20,884 nucleotides of DNA from DASPJL01 sp035628645 (GCA_035628645.1 DASPJL010000081.1:1-20884); one strand, 5' to 3'. Shown: positions 1 through 8,014, numbered from the stretch's first letter. Notes: generated from the sequence alone by a model not told the origin. Made by a program: numbers and translations.

Positions 1-450
1 AGGAGTGTTATAAGTTTTCCAAACTTCATTAAAGGATCCGATGGCAGACGGGACGCTATCGCGTAGGGAAACATAATGCTTTTTACCTGAAGGATCTTCT
101 TTCAAATAGCCGATCTCATTCCTTCCGCCAACATATATATAGCCGTTCGCGTCTTTTGCCAGGGAAGTACAGCTTATGCCATTCGGTAAAAATATTTTCC
201 TCCATTCGGTTCCATTAAACTCAAGCAATCCCCAGAGATTACCGAAATACATGATTCCATTATCATCCTGTATTGCATCATAATTATGTGGGTTTGCCTG
301 ATAATTTTTTGGCGTGTAACTGGTTATATTGGGAAGTCCTATATTTTCAAGCGCATCATTCATTTTCCCTAAGTTTTGAATTTGAGCATTCAGGGAAAAA
401 ATAAGGTTACACAGGAAGAGAAATGAGAAGTATTTTAGCATTTTGAGCAT
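1..450 (-). CDS. Regulator-propeller (Reg_prop) sensor protein, N-terminal part only
   Basis: The frame is open from an ATG at 450 to the window edge (150 residues seen), so the C-terminus is missing. A signal peptide is visible at residues 1-23 (hydrophobic FSFLFLCNLIFSL, ending NAQ). It is followed by propeller-type strands such as GIMYFGNLWGLLEF and GYIYVGGRNEIGYL. These resemble the Reg_prop/YXW repeats of periplasmic sensor domains in hybrid two-component systems and in triple-tyrosine (Y_Y_Y) regulators of Bacteroidota. In this family such domains usually sense breakdown products of polysaccharides, and DNA-binding or kinase parts follow further downstream. It is divergent from the GH16 glucanase at 764, with which it may share the GTCCAT-rich gap. 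A second ATG at 441 could also serve as start. The output domain cannot be known from this window. Confidence 0.75.
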   Translation of the reverse strand, partial: MLKMLKYFSFLFLCNLIFSLNAQIQNLGKMNDALENIGLPNITSYTPKNYQANPHNYDAIQDDNGIMYFGNLWGLLEFNGTEWRKIFLPNGISCTSLAKDANGYIYVGGRNEIGYLKEDPSGKKHYVSLRDSVPSAIGSFNEVWKTYNTP

Positions 451-763
451 AGATAAATATGATCTGGAAATGGACTTACCTGGTCTTGTTCCTTTATAAA
501 TCTAATTATTTAATCCAAAATAACACTTCCCCGGTTTTTTCAAATGTCCATGTACTTAAAATTATTATATTGCTGAAAGTCAGAATATAAAACAATATTT
601 TATCTGTAAAATATATGCTGTTGTATATAGGATTGTCCATTCGATGTCCATGTTTTCAGTTATGGACAGTCCATTCCTTGTCAATGGTAATTTGAATGAT
701 TTAAATAAGAAGGGTTATAACTTCGGATAGTAAAAATTATGTTTTACTTAAACCCTTATTTAA
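451..763. promoter_or_regulatory. Divergent intergenic region with clustered GTCCAT sites
   Basis: This is a 313-bp AT-rich gap between two divergent genes and holds no gene. The hexamer GTCCAT or its complement ATGGAC occurs at 470-475 (just outside neither gene, minus orientation), 546-551, 635-640, 646-651, 662-667 (minus) and 669-674. The last two form a perfect palindrome, ATGGAC-A-GTCCAT. The pair at 635 and 646 is a direct repeat with an 11-bp period, about one helical turn. The layout suggests operators controlling the GH16 gene at 764 and/or the sensor gene. I saw no exact TAnnTTTG -7 element here. The regulatory role is inferred. Confidence 0.6.
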
Positions 764-1909
764 ATGAAAGTAAATTCCAAGTTTAAAATCCTGAGGATTA
801 TTGTCATAGCTTCAGTGATTATTTGCTCCACTGTAAGTTATTCTTTTTCACAATCTTTTACCGGAGGAGAAATTTCTACTTACGAAGCCTATAACTACGG
901 CAAATTTCAAGCTTTAATTAAAACGGATTGGGGATCGGGACTTATCAATGCGATGTTCCTTTATAAAGAAGGAAGTCAAAATGCGGGTGTCTATTGGAAA
1001 GAGGTGGATTGGGAAATTCTGGGAAAAAATACCAAAGAAGTGACCTTCGACATTCATTATGCCCATGGAGACCAAAATCATCCTTACATGAAGGATCGCT
1101 GGATTTGGGGAGGAAGAGGCAGCGTAAATCATAATCAGTACCTCGATCAGGGTTTTTACTGGTACACGACGGAAGTTTCTCCAACCAGTATCAGCAGGTA
1201 TATACATACCGGCGATTGGCGAAGCAATGTTTTTTACCATCACATCAACCTCAATAATGTCTGTGTAAACTGGAATGGAAATAAATGCATCAATCAAACG
1301 GAGTGGAACAATGCCGGTTCTATGAATTTAAGGTTCAATTTGTGGGCATTTAATGAACCTACCTGGTCTGGAGCAATAGATTGGAACGTGCTTTCAGGAG
1401 GACGAACGATGAAGATATCAGAAGCTGCCTATTATGCCTGGAATGGTTCCGGCTTTAATGCTGGCGCCACATGGTACGATAATTTCAATACTTTCAATAC
1501 CGGCAGATGGAATAAAAACTATACCCATACACTTGGCGATACAAGATTAAGTCCAAACAATGTAGTTCACTACCCTCAATACGGCGAGGTATGGATCAAC
1601 TTATGGAGGAGTTCATCCGCAAGACTTGCTGATCCCGAAAAAGCTACCGCAGAAATTTCCTCTGGTGATGACGTTAAAATTTTCCCGAATCCCTTTCAAA
1701 ACAGTGCGGTCCTGAATAGCAAAGACTTGTCCAAGGTAGATAAGATCAATGTTTATGATGCAATCTCCGGAAGCAGGGTAAAAGTTATAAATCACCTACA
1801 ATCCAATACTAATGAAATTTCTATTGGAGATGATTTACCAAAAGGCTCATATGTAGTTGTCTTAAAGAAAGGGGATAAAACTGAAGTAGTGAAGGTGATA
1901 AAGAACTAG
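764..1909 (+). CDS. Secreted GH16 beta-glucanase, circularly permuted lichenase type, with T9SS tail
   Basis: A 381-residue exported glycoside hydrolase of family 16, probably cleaving beta-1,3-1,4- or related beta-glucans outside the cell. The signal peptide spans about residues 1-30. The active-site strand EVDWEILG gives E80 (nucleophile), D82 and E84 (acid/base), the ExDxE lichenase form. Segment order is unusual. The mature protein opens with FTGGEISTYEAYNYGKF (32-48), which in Bacillus lichenases lies in mid-domain. The strand that normally begins the domain, WYDNFNTFNTGRWNK (237-251), comes after the usual C-terminal strands (about 185-226). This matches Fibrobacter succinogenes lichenase, the known natural circular permutant, which starts FSGAELYTLEEVQYGKF and later has WTDNFDTFDGSRWGK. 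Residues about 303-381 (IFPNPF start, KGSYVVVLKKG) form a T9SS type A sorting domain. C167 and C175 could form a disulfide. The exact substrate is not settled. Confidence 0.9.
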   Translation: MKVNSKFKILRIIVIASVIICSTVSYSFSQSFTGGEISTYEAYNYGKFQALIKTDWGSGLINAMFLYKEGSQNAGVYWKEVDWEILGKNTKEVTFDIHYAHGDQNHPYMKDRWIWGGRGSVNHNQYLDQGFYWYTTEVSPTSISRYIHTGDWRSNVFYHHINLNNVCVNWNGNKCINQTEWNNAGSMNLRFNLWAFNEPTWSGAIDWNVLSGGRTMKISEAAYYAWNGSGFNAGATWYDNFNTFNTGRWNKNYTHTLGDTRLSPNNVVHYPQYGEVWINLWRSSSARLADPEKATAEISSGDDVKIFPNPFQNSAVLNSKDLSKVDKINVYDAISGSRVKVINHLQSNTNEISIGDDLPKGSYVVVLKKGDKTEVVKVIKN

Positions 1910-1921
1910 GAGGAAAAAAAG

Positions 1922-1976
1922 GAGGATGTCCCAAAACACCCAAAAATAACTTGGGGAAGACTTTTGTGACATCCTC
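1922..1976 (+). terminator. Long hairpin after the GH16 gene, probable terminator
   Basis: GAGGATGTC (1922-1930) pairs perfectly with GACATCCTC (1968-1976). The stem extends inward after a one-base bulge through CAAAA/TTTTG (1932-1936 with 1962-1966). It starts 12 bases after the glucanase stop codon and is followed by TTTAAAA, a weak U-tract. It probably ends or stabilises the transcript of 764-1909. Confidence 0.55.
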
Positions 1977-2019
1977 TTTAAAATAGGAAAAATACAGTAA
2001 TACATCTTAATCTACCCTT

Positions 2020-3012
2020 ATGAAAATGAAATATTATTTACCACTGTTCCTTATTTTCTTCATTTTCGGTGCATTGAGTTTTATTCCCCCGCAAACTCAA
2101 CGGCTTGAACTGGAAGAGTCAATCATTATAAAAAATAATGCCCAGGCGGTGTATGAAGAGATAATTGATTTTAACAGGATGGGGAAATGGTATTCTCCGG
2201 TCAATGGCAATAAGGCAACCAATTATAGGATTCAGGAGGCGGAAATGCTTTGGTTTACTCAAAATAATAAGGAATCCGGTTATACCATTTTACATAAAAA
2301 TTCAGGACCAAGGTTTAAGAAACAAATCGTTTTTTATACTTTTCTCGAACCATTAAAAGATCCTGCGATAGAAGAATTTAACATCGAAGAAACTCCTGTC
2401 GGCACAATAGTTACCTGGAGTTTTAAGCTGGAGTTTGAGGAAAGCGGCTTGGCCCAGCCATGGAGTGAAAAGGAAATCATACAATCTCACCTTAAAAGAA
2501 AAATTACAAATCTTAAACAACAAGTAGAGGCAAGGCCGAAATTCAACACATTTATTTCTACCAGGGATTTTGATCGGTTCTACTATTTTTCAACCACAGC
2601 AATTGTAAATGAGAAGAGTGGAAATATTCAACTAAGTAAAGAAGCATGCCTTCAAAAATTATATCAATTTCTGGATAAACATTCTATAGCCAAAAGTGGC
2701 AACAGGATCATTTTTAAAGAGAATCTGCCAAATGGAAATATAAAATTAACCTATGGAATAGGCGTCAGACAGCCTGTTAACATCATCGAGAAAGACATAA
2801 AACTCGATTCCCTTCCCGAAGGAAGAGCTGTTGTGGCGGAAATTGAAGGTTCTGAAAAGTCCCTGGATCCTTATCATTCGGATGTAGAAAAGTACCTCAC
2901 TTATTTCTCGTTTCAACCCAAGGGCAATGGTTGGGAGGAAGAGTTTGTTACAAATTATAGTCCTCAAAGTGTGCCTGTAAGAAGGTATGTTATTCAACCT
3001 GTTATCAACTAA
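2020..3012 (+). CDS. Membrane-anchored or exported SRPBCC / GyrI-like effector-binding protein
   Basis: A 330-residue protein with one N-terminal hydrophobic segment (about residues 5-22, LPLFLIFFIFGALSF), acting as signal peptide or membrane anchor. Residues about 30-170 look like a START/polyketide-cyclase-type SRPBCC domain (opening strand ESIIIKNNAQAVYEEIIDFNRMGKW; late strands GTIVTWSFKLEF). Residues about 175-330 resemble the GyrI-like/AraC effector-binding fold (RFYYFSTTAIV, IKLTYGIGV, the strand RAVVAEIEGS, and a VRRYVIQPV end). No DNA-binding domain is present. Both folds bind small hydrophobic or aromatic ligands in known families, so it is likely an extracytoplasmic ligand-binding protein. 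It lies between two GH16 genes, but terminator-like sequence precedes it, so co-transcription is uncertain. An alternative ATG two codons downstream (2026) would change little. Confidence 0.7.
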   Translation: MKMKYYLPLFLIFFIFGALSFIPPQTQRLELEESIIIKNNAQAVYEEIIDFNRMGKWYSPVNGNKATNYRIQEAEMLWFTQNNKESGYTILHKNSGPRFKKQIVFYTFLEPLKDPAIEEFNIEETPVGTIVTWSFKLEFEESGLAQPWSEKEIIQSHLKRKITNLKQQVEARPKFNTFISTRDFDRFYYFSTTAIVNEKSGNIQLSKEACLQKLYQFLDKHSIAKSGNRIIFKENLPNGNIKLTYGIGVRQPVNIIEKDIKLDSLPEGRAVVAEIEGSEKSLDPYHSDVEKYLTYFSFQPKGNGWEEEFVTNYSPQSVPVRRYVIQPVIN

Positions 3013-3066
3013 ACAATTTATCTGTCAATAAAAATAAATCAATTTTAAATCAATCGAACTTTAATT

Positions 3067-4848
3067 ATGGTTAAGCAAATTTTACTTATTCTATTGGTTA
3101 ACACGCTTATCTTTTCTTCTTGTAAAAAAGATGAAGATGTGCCAAGTTTTCCCGCTCCTGAAATTGCGGTAGCGCCCGATTCAAAAGTTTATAAACCTGG
3201 CGAAACTGCTTTGATTTCGGTAGATGTTGAGGCTCCGGGAAAAATTAAAGAGGTGATTATTGGATCAAAAACGATAACCACCTTTGACAATGAGGTCTCT
3301 GTAAAAGGGGTATCTGCCGAATATGTAATTCCTGAAAATACTGCCGGTGGAGATCACAAAGTGGTAGTTATTGCGGTGGACAAACAAACTCCTGCAAAAA
3401 CAGATACTGCGGAAGTCATCTTGAAAATAGATGCTGATCCCTGCCTCAACTTTGATGAATCTGAAGTAAATACAGGCGAAGGAAAAATCGCGATTACTGA
3501 TTTCACCACAGATGATAGTGGATTGGTAAAAGAAATTATCATAAACAATCCAAATGATAAAGGCGGAGCAGGTGAAGCAAACCCATCCGGATGCGGCAAA
3601 GTAATGATGTTTGATAAAACTAAGGCAGATTGGGGCGGATGGAATGGCTTTAAGATAATATTAAAGAATGCTTTTTCAGCAGCAGATTTTGTGGCTTTCG
3701 GAAGAAGCGGTGCTACAAAGGTTCTTAAAGTGGATGTTTACCGTGGAGAAAAATCCGGGGCAGGAGCATTTCCCGCAGAAGGGCTGCCAATATTTGTAAA
3801 TATTGGCAATAACGCCAAATATGGCGATCATCCTGTCGGAAGGTCCCAATATTTGATCGGTACACTTACGAAAAACAATGATTGGGAAACCGTTACTTTC
3901 CAGTTTAATCCTGCAAATAGTGGTGATATAGATCCAAATGTTGCCGACAATGAAACAGACATGATGGAGTTTCTTCCTTCAGGTGGCCTTCCCGATGATG
4001 GAGGACTTTATTACTTTGATAACCTGCGAATGGAGACAGACCCTAATGCAGGCCCAGGCGAGCCTGTAGGAAACGCCCCAACGGTGTGTGATTTTGATCT
4101 GGATGAAACAGCTGTAGCCAATGCCGGCTGGACTAAAATTTTTGAAGATGACTTTACTTCAGATCTTTCCAAATGGAACATCTGGACGGGAGGTGCCTTC
4201 AACAACGAGTTGCAACATTATCAAGAAAGCAATTTGCAGGTTGAGAATGGGATGCTTTTAATTTCGGCCAAAAAGGAAACCGTAACAGGAGCAACAAACC
4301 CTTACGATGCAACCGACAAGACTTTCAACTTTACCTCCGGCAGGATAGAATGTAAAACAAATGTCTCCGCCAGTCAGGATAATCCGAAAGTAAGAATGGT
4401 TGCAAGGATAAAATGGCCAAAAGGAACCGGCTTATGGCCTGCATTCTGGAGCTATGGCGATCCTTGGCCCACCCAGGGAGAAATCGATATTCTAGAGGCA
4501 AAAGGTCATGAGCCATCAAAGTACCATACAAACTATTTCTATGGCACCCAGGACGGAGCGAATTTAGTGCAAAACGCTTCTAAAACCATTACCGCAGACG
4601 CTGACTTGACCACCTGCTATCATTTATATGAATTGGTTTGGGAGAAAGATAAACTCACTTCTTATTTGGACGGAAAAGTTGTAGAAGTAAAAACAAGCGG
4701 AGGATATGTAGATGATCTGTTTGGTAAAACCCAGCGAATAGTACTGAACTTAGCAGTAGGAGGGGACTTCTTAGGCAATTTAGATTCTTCTCAAATCCAG
4801 GAAGGAACCATGTATGTGGATTATGTGAAAGTATATACTTCTAATTAG
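3067..4848 (+). CDS. GH16 laminarinase-type beta-glucanase lipoprotein with Ig-like and CBM-like modules
   Basis: A 593-residue surface or periplasmic lipoprotein. The signal peptide ends in lipobox FSSC with the lipidated C19, followed by KKDED. Residues about 27-125 form an Ig-like/cadherin-like domain (AVAPDSKVYKPGETALISVDV). Residues about 125-325 form a beta-rich, carbohydrate-binding-like module (ends YYFDNLRME). A GH16 domain fills about 350-593 (WTKIFEDDFTSDLSKWNIW to MYVDYVKVYTSN). The catalytic motif GEIDILEAKG gives E472, D474 and E477, the ExDxxE laminarinase form, and WPAFWSYG is the usual substrate-cleft strand. It likely hydrolyses beta-1,3-glucans and complements the lichenase-type GH16 upstream. 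It lies 54 bp after the SRPBCC-GyrI gene and could be co-transcribed with it. A strong terminator follows. Confidence 0.92.
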   Translation: MVKQILLILLVNTLIFSSCKKDEDVPSFPAPEIAVAPDSKVYKPGETALISVDVEAPGKIKEVIIGSKTITTFDNEVSVKGVSAEYVIPENTAGGDHKVVVIAVDKQTPAKTDTAEVILKIDADPCLNFDESEVNTGEGKIAITDFTTDDSGLVKEIIINNPNDKGGAGEANPSGCGKVMMFDKTKADWGGWNGFKIILKNAFSAADFVAFGRSGATKVLKVDVYRGEKSGAGAFPAEGLPIFVNIGNNAKYGDHPVGRSQYLIGTLTKNNDWETVTFQFNPANSGDIDPNVADNETDMMEFLPSGGLPDDGGLYYFDNLRMETDPNAGPGEPVGNAPTVCDFDLDETAVANAGWTKIFEDDFTSDLSKWNIWTGGAFNNELQHYQESNLQVENGMLLISAKKETVTGATNPYDATDKTFNFTSGRIECKTNVSASQDNPKVRMVARIKWPKGTGLWPAFWSYGDPWPTQGEIDILEAKGHEPSKYHTNYFYGTQDGANLVQNASKTITADADLTTCYHLYELVWEKDKLTSYLDGKVVEVKTSGGYVDDLFGKTQRIVLNLAVGGDFLGNLDSSQIQEGTMYVDYVKVYTSN

Positions 4849-4869
4849 GGGATAGAAATTTTCGAGCCG

Positions 4870-4898
4870 GCGCCAGTGAGAACACTGGCGCTTTTTTT
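4870..4898 (+). terminator. Rho-independent terminator of the GH16 laminarinase gene
   Basis: GCGCCAGTG, loop AGAA, CACTGGCGC: a perfect 9-bp GC-rich stem followed by seven T residues. It begins 21 bases after the stop codon. Confidence 0.92.
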
Positions 4899-4970
4899 GC
4901 TTTATAGGTGCCCAATCTCCAATCTTCCTTTTGAAAGAGTAAGTAGTCTGTGAAGAGAAAGAGAGGTGAT

Positions 4971-6422
4971 TTACTTAAAATCAGTAAGATTTACAACTTT
5001 GAATCCCCTAATTGTATTCTCTTTATTAGAAAATTCAAGAAGAAGTTTCTCCCTATTAATTTGATGAATTGTACAAACAGATTTCTTCAAATCATTATTA
5101 GGTATTAAAAGAGACTTTATTTCTAAGGGTTTGTTCGGAGAGATGATAAGGTTTTTTATAGTAAACTCATTTTTACCAATACTGTCATAATATATAATGC
5201 CCTTTTCCCCGTCAGAACCATCTATAGTAAGTTTATAATCAAAAGGCTTAAGAGGATTTAAAGCATGATAAAATGCCGGCGTTTCCACCAAATAGCCAAA
5301 ATATGCTTTTGAAATAGGTTGCTTTTTAATTCTTGTAGACGATATACTATCTGTTATTTCTGAAGCTTTCAACAAGTAAAGATCAAAACTGGTAAATTTT
5401 GTTTTTTCAGTTAAAATGGAAACGCCTAACGTTAATCCAGTTATAAATCCGACTGCAATGCCTTCGCCCTTAAAGTCAGTCCTCTCCAGATGTTCTGTCA
5501 AGAAGTAAAAGTTATGATTAAAATAAAAAAAGTCTTTTTGGAAAACAGGTATGGTCGACAAGGAATGCACAACATTTCCTTGAACATCTTCTTCTTTAAT
5601 ACCTGTTTTATCATAATACTTATTGAAAATAGCTTGTCCGGTACTATTAAATTGTAAAATAAAATAGCCTGTATTGACTCCGTTGGGTTCCCGTTTTTTA
5701 TATTGTTCGCCAGCTACGAATAATATGTTTTTTGTCTCGTCAAAATGAATATTATGAGCCACTCGTGAACTTTTGAACTCCTGTATCATTCTGTCATACA
5801 CAATATCACCGGTAGAATCATTTAAGCAAATAATTCTTGAGCTTTGTCTCACAGAATTGAAGTTTAAGAAAAGGAAATTATTTGATGTGAAGGTATTATT
5901 TATAAACAAAGGGATGCCGTCGTCCAAAATAATTTTTGTCCAAAGTGTGTCGAGGGAATAGTCAAGTTTTGTGATGGTAAAACCTGAGCTTTGCTTAGTA
6001 GAGCAATAAATTGCATTTTGATTAAAAGAAATAACCTTTGGCCTTGCTATTCTTTTTTTTAGAGGTTTGGAGACCTGTTGTACAGTTCCTTCTTTAATAT
6101 CAATTTTAATCGCGAGGAAGTTTTTCTTCAGATCATCATAGAAGAATAAGCTGACCTCTTTACCATTTTCTGCCTGTCCGAATAATTCTGATTTAGACAA
6201 TTTGAAATTATTATTTTTGATACGATCTCCCTTTAAATCAAAGAAGCTGGTATTCACAAATGTTTCTTTCGGGTTTGAATTTATTATCTTGATTTCTACG
6301 AATCCCGAATCTATTGTCAAAATAGTGGTTTCAGGGCGAACAGAGGTTTGTGAAAAAGTGGGAATAAAAGAAGTAAGGAAATAAATGACTACAAGTAGAT
6401 AATAAAAAACAGAACGATTCAA
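4971..6422 (-). CDS. Exported protein of unknown function
   Basis: I do not recognise a named family. The proposed start is the TTG at 6422. From there the protein (483 residues) begins with a textbook signal peptide, NRSVFYYLLVVIYFLTSF ending TFSQ. The same frame is open upstream to a TTG at 6548, but that extension would put 42 polar and hydrophobic residues before the signal peptide and would cover a terminator-like hairpin at 6513-6535. No ATG exists in this part of the frame. The mature part is rich in beta strands with repeated short units (NAIYCSTKQSSGFTITKLDY, KNILFVAGEQYKKREPN, YFILQFNSTGQAIF), suggesting a propeller or other all-beta fold. A hydrophobic Gly-rich stretch, GIAVGFITGLTLGVSIL, occurs near the middle. 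It is more AT-rich than the GH16 genes to its left. Imperfectly matching 11-bp direct repeats lie outside both ends. Confidence 0.6.
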   Translation of the reverse strand: MNRSVFYYLLVVIYFLTSFIPTFSQTSVRPETTILTIDSGFVEIKIINSNPKETFVNTSFFDLKGDRIKNNNFKLSKSELFGQAENGKEVSLFFYDDLKKNFLAIKIDIKEGTVQQVSKPLKKRIARPKVISFNQNAIYCSTKQSSGFTITKLDYSLDTLWTKIILDDGIPLFINNTFTSNNFLFLNFNSVRQSSRIICLNDSTGDIVYDRMIQEFKSSRVAHNIHFDETKNILFVAGEQYKKREPNGVNTGYFILQFNSTGQAIFNKYYDKTGIKEEDVQGNVVHSLSTIPVFQKDFFYFNHNFYFLTEHLERTDFKGEGIAVGFITGLTLGVSILTEKTKFTSFDLYLLKASEITDSISSTRIKKQPISKAYFGYLVETPAFYHALNPLKPFDYKLTIDGSDGEKGIIYYDSIGKNEFTIKNLIISPNKPLEIKSLLIPNNDLKKSVCTIHQINREKLLLEFSNKENTIRGFKVVNLTDFK

Positions 6423-6816
6423 AAGAGTATAGATTAATGATTTAAAAATAAACCCAAATAAATGTTTTAATTCTTCTTTTCCAATTAATTTAAATTGTTT
6501 TGCGACAGCGTTAGTGTCCCCACCGACACTTTTTTCTGCTTGTGTCAACGTCTCTCTTGCTAAGGAGAAAAGAGTCTGTGAAGTAAAAAGATGTTATAAT
6601 GAAGAATGATATCATGGAAACGATCCTCAAATTTCATCCCTAAAAATCCCGATATTAAAAAGGCTATTTACCACTCATATAAAATTGGAAATAATAACTG
6701 AAGAAAAATTTAGTTTGCTTTTCTATCCGGGTTATTACGGCTTAAATTTCATTCGTAAATAAACCTGTTCTTGTGATGATTTGCTGTATGATGATTTCAC
6801 TTACAATCAATTTTAG
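6423..6816. other. Gap between divergent genes 4971 and 6817
   Basis: If the minus-strand gene starts at 6422, this divergent gap is 394 bp. It holds a plus-oriented hairpin with T-run at 6513-6535 and a copy of AGTCTGTGAAG at 6573-6583. I saw no exact TAnnTTTG element and no convincing small gene. Confidence 0.4.
6513..6535 (+). terminator. Plus-oriented hairpin with T-run, no obvious upstream gene
   Basis: AGTGTC, loop CCCACC, GACACT, then a run of T from 6531. The shape is that of an intrinsic terminator for plus-strand transcription, yet the nearest plus-strand gene upstream (3067-4848) already has its own. It could block antisense transcription into the divergent region, or sit as a leader hairpin on the minus strand. 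Its sequence resembles the terminators at 4870 and 7919. Confidence 0.5.
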
Positions 6817-7863
6817 ATGAATTCAATTCAAAAGTTTTTCTGGTTTTGCTCAGGAATCAGCGAACCCATGCTGAAGAAATGTCCGACAGATGCCTCCAAA
6901 TATGTAGGTATTGGAGCTACCATTTTCTTTACTGGAATATTCGCTTTTATCTCCAGCAGCTATGCCATTTACACAGTTTTTCAATCTGTGACCATAGCGG
7001 TATGTTTTGGAATAATATGGGGGTTGATGATCTTTAATCTGGACCGGTACATTGTCGGCAGTATGAAAAAAAAGGATACTTTCTGGAAGGACTTCCGGAT
7101 GGCGATTCCAAGGATTGTGCTGGCCATTCTTCTCGCCTTAGTCATTTCAAAACCCCTGGAGCTGAAAATTTTTGAACCTGAAATTAAAGAGCAACTCATT
7201 CTGATGGAACAGAAACTTTATAAGGATCAGGAACAAACGGTGAAGGATAGGTTCGCAGAAAAGATCAAATCCACACAGGCAGAAATAAATAACCTCCAAC
7301 AACAAATAAATCAGCAGGAAGCCAAAAGAGATACCCTGATGATCATAGCACAACAAGAAGCTGATGGCACGGGTGGTTCGGGAAGAAGAAATTTAGGACC
7401 AATCTACAAGATTAAAAAGAGGGATGCAGACACGGCATCTTCTGATCTCGATTCTATTATTGCCTATAATGAGCCATTAATAATTCAAAAGCAAAAAGAA
7501 CTTTCAGCAACCGACTCACTGATTGCTGCAGAGATTACAGGCTTTGGTAGGGGAAGATATGACGGATTAGCTGCCCGGATGGAGGCATTACAACAACTGA
7601 TTGACAAAAGCAGCCCGATTAAATGGGCCAATTGGTTTATAATCCTTCTGTTTATTGCGATAGAGACCGCTCCAATTTTTGTTAAATTGATTTCCGACCG
7701 AAGTCCTTATGATAATTTACTAATGCTTCACGAGCATCACTTTGAGTTATTCCGATTGGAGCAGACAACTAAGTTGAATTATCAAACCAATGAAAGGACG
7801 AAAGCAATGGTTGAAAAATCCGAAGGTGTTTCATTAGGTAATGTAAATGAAGTTGTACAATAA
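6817..7863 (+). CDS. DUF4407 family membrane protein
   Basis: A 348-residue integral membrane protein fitting the DUF4407 family, whose function is unknown. Predicted membrane segments are about residues 30-50, 56-75, 93-111 and 269-288. The second is followed by the typical LMIFNLDRYIVGSM, and the last is WFIILLFIAIETAPIF. Between segments three and four lies a long charged coiled-coil region (about 120-260, with ENNLQQQINQQEAKRD-like heptads and a GGSGRRNLGP break). The C-terminal tail (about 300-348) is hydrophilic. The ATG at 6817 is the first in frame and begins MNSIQKFFWFCSGI, usual for the family. It is monocistronic: a terminator follows and an ECF sigma gene begins 168 bp later. Confidence 0.85.
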   Translation: MNSIQKFFWFCSGISEPMLKKCPTDASKYVGIGATIFFTGIFAFISSSYAIYTVFQSVTIAVCFGIIWGLMIFNLDRYIVGSMKKKDTFWKDFRMAIPRIVLAILLALVISKPLELKIFEPEIKEQLILMEQKLYKDQEQTVKDRFAEKIKSTQAEINNLQQQINQQEAKRDTLMIIAQQEADGTGGSGRRNLGPIYKIKKRDADTASSDLDSIIAYNEPLIIQKQKELSATDSLIAAEITGFGRGRYDGLAARMEALQQLIDKSSPIKWANWFIILLFIAIETAPIFVKLISDRSPYDNLLMLHEHHFELFRLEQTTKLNYQTNERTKAMVEKSEGVSLGNVNEVVQ

Positions 7864-7918
7864 GATACACCACAAAAAAAATAGAATAATATCCTGAGAA
7901 ATAGCTTTTTTCCCCTCA

Positions 7919-7945
7919 AGCGTCAGCCCCACTGATGCTTTTTTT
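7919..7945 (+). terminator. Rho-independent terminator of the DUF4407 gene
   Basis: AGCGTCAG (7919-7926), loop CCCCA, CTGATGCT (7932-7939), with one G-U pair, followed by a run of T. It lies 56 bases after the stop codon. Confidence 0.85.
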
Positions 7946-7986
7946 GCTCGTTTCGGTGTCAACATAAAAATTTAATATAATTTTCT

Positions 7987-8014
7987 GTAATTTTTTCCCT
8001 GTGCCTGCGACTAA
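7987..8014 (+). promoter_or_regulatory. Candidate ECF-type promoter of the sigma gene at 8032
   Basis: GTAA (7987-7990), a 17-base spacer, then CGACTAA (8008-8014). This resembles ECF promoters (-35 ending in AAC/AA, -10 CGTC/CGAC). Its place about 20 bases before the sigma factor start codon fits autoregulation. The match is loose and the role is inferred. Confidence 0.35.

Noticed and set aside
914..1297. Open frames on the minus strand inside the GH16 gene
   Set aside because: They are shadows of a clearly coding plus-strand gene with catalytic motif and signal peptide; their translations show no domain.
3067..4848. Complete polysaccharide utilisation locus
   Set aside because: No SusC/SusD pair is present in the window, so only a sensor plus GH16 genes can be supported.
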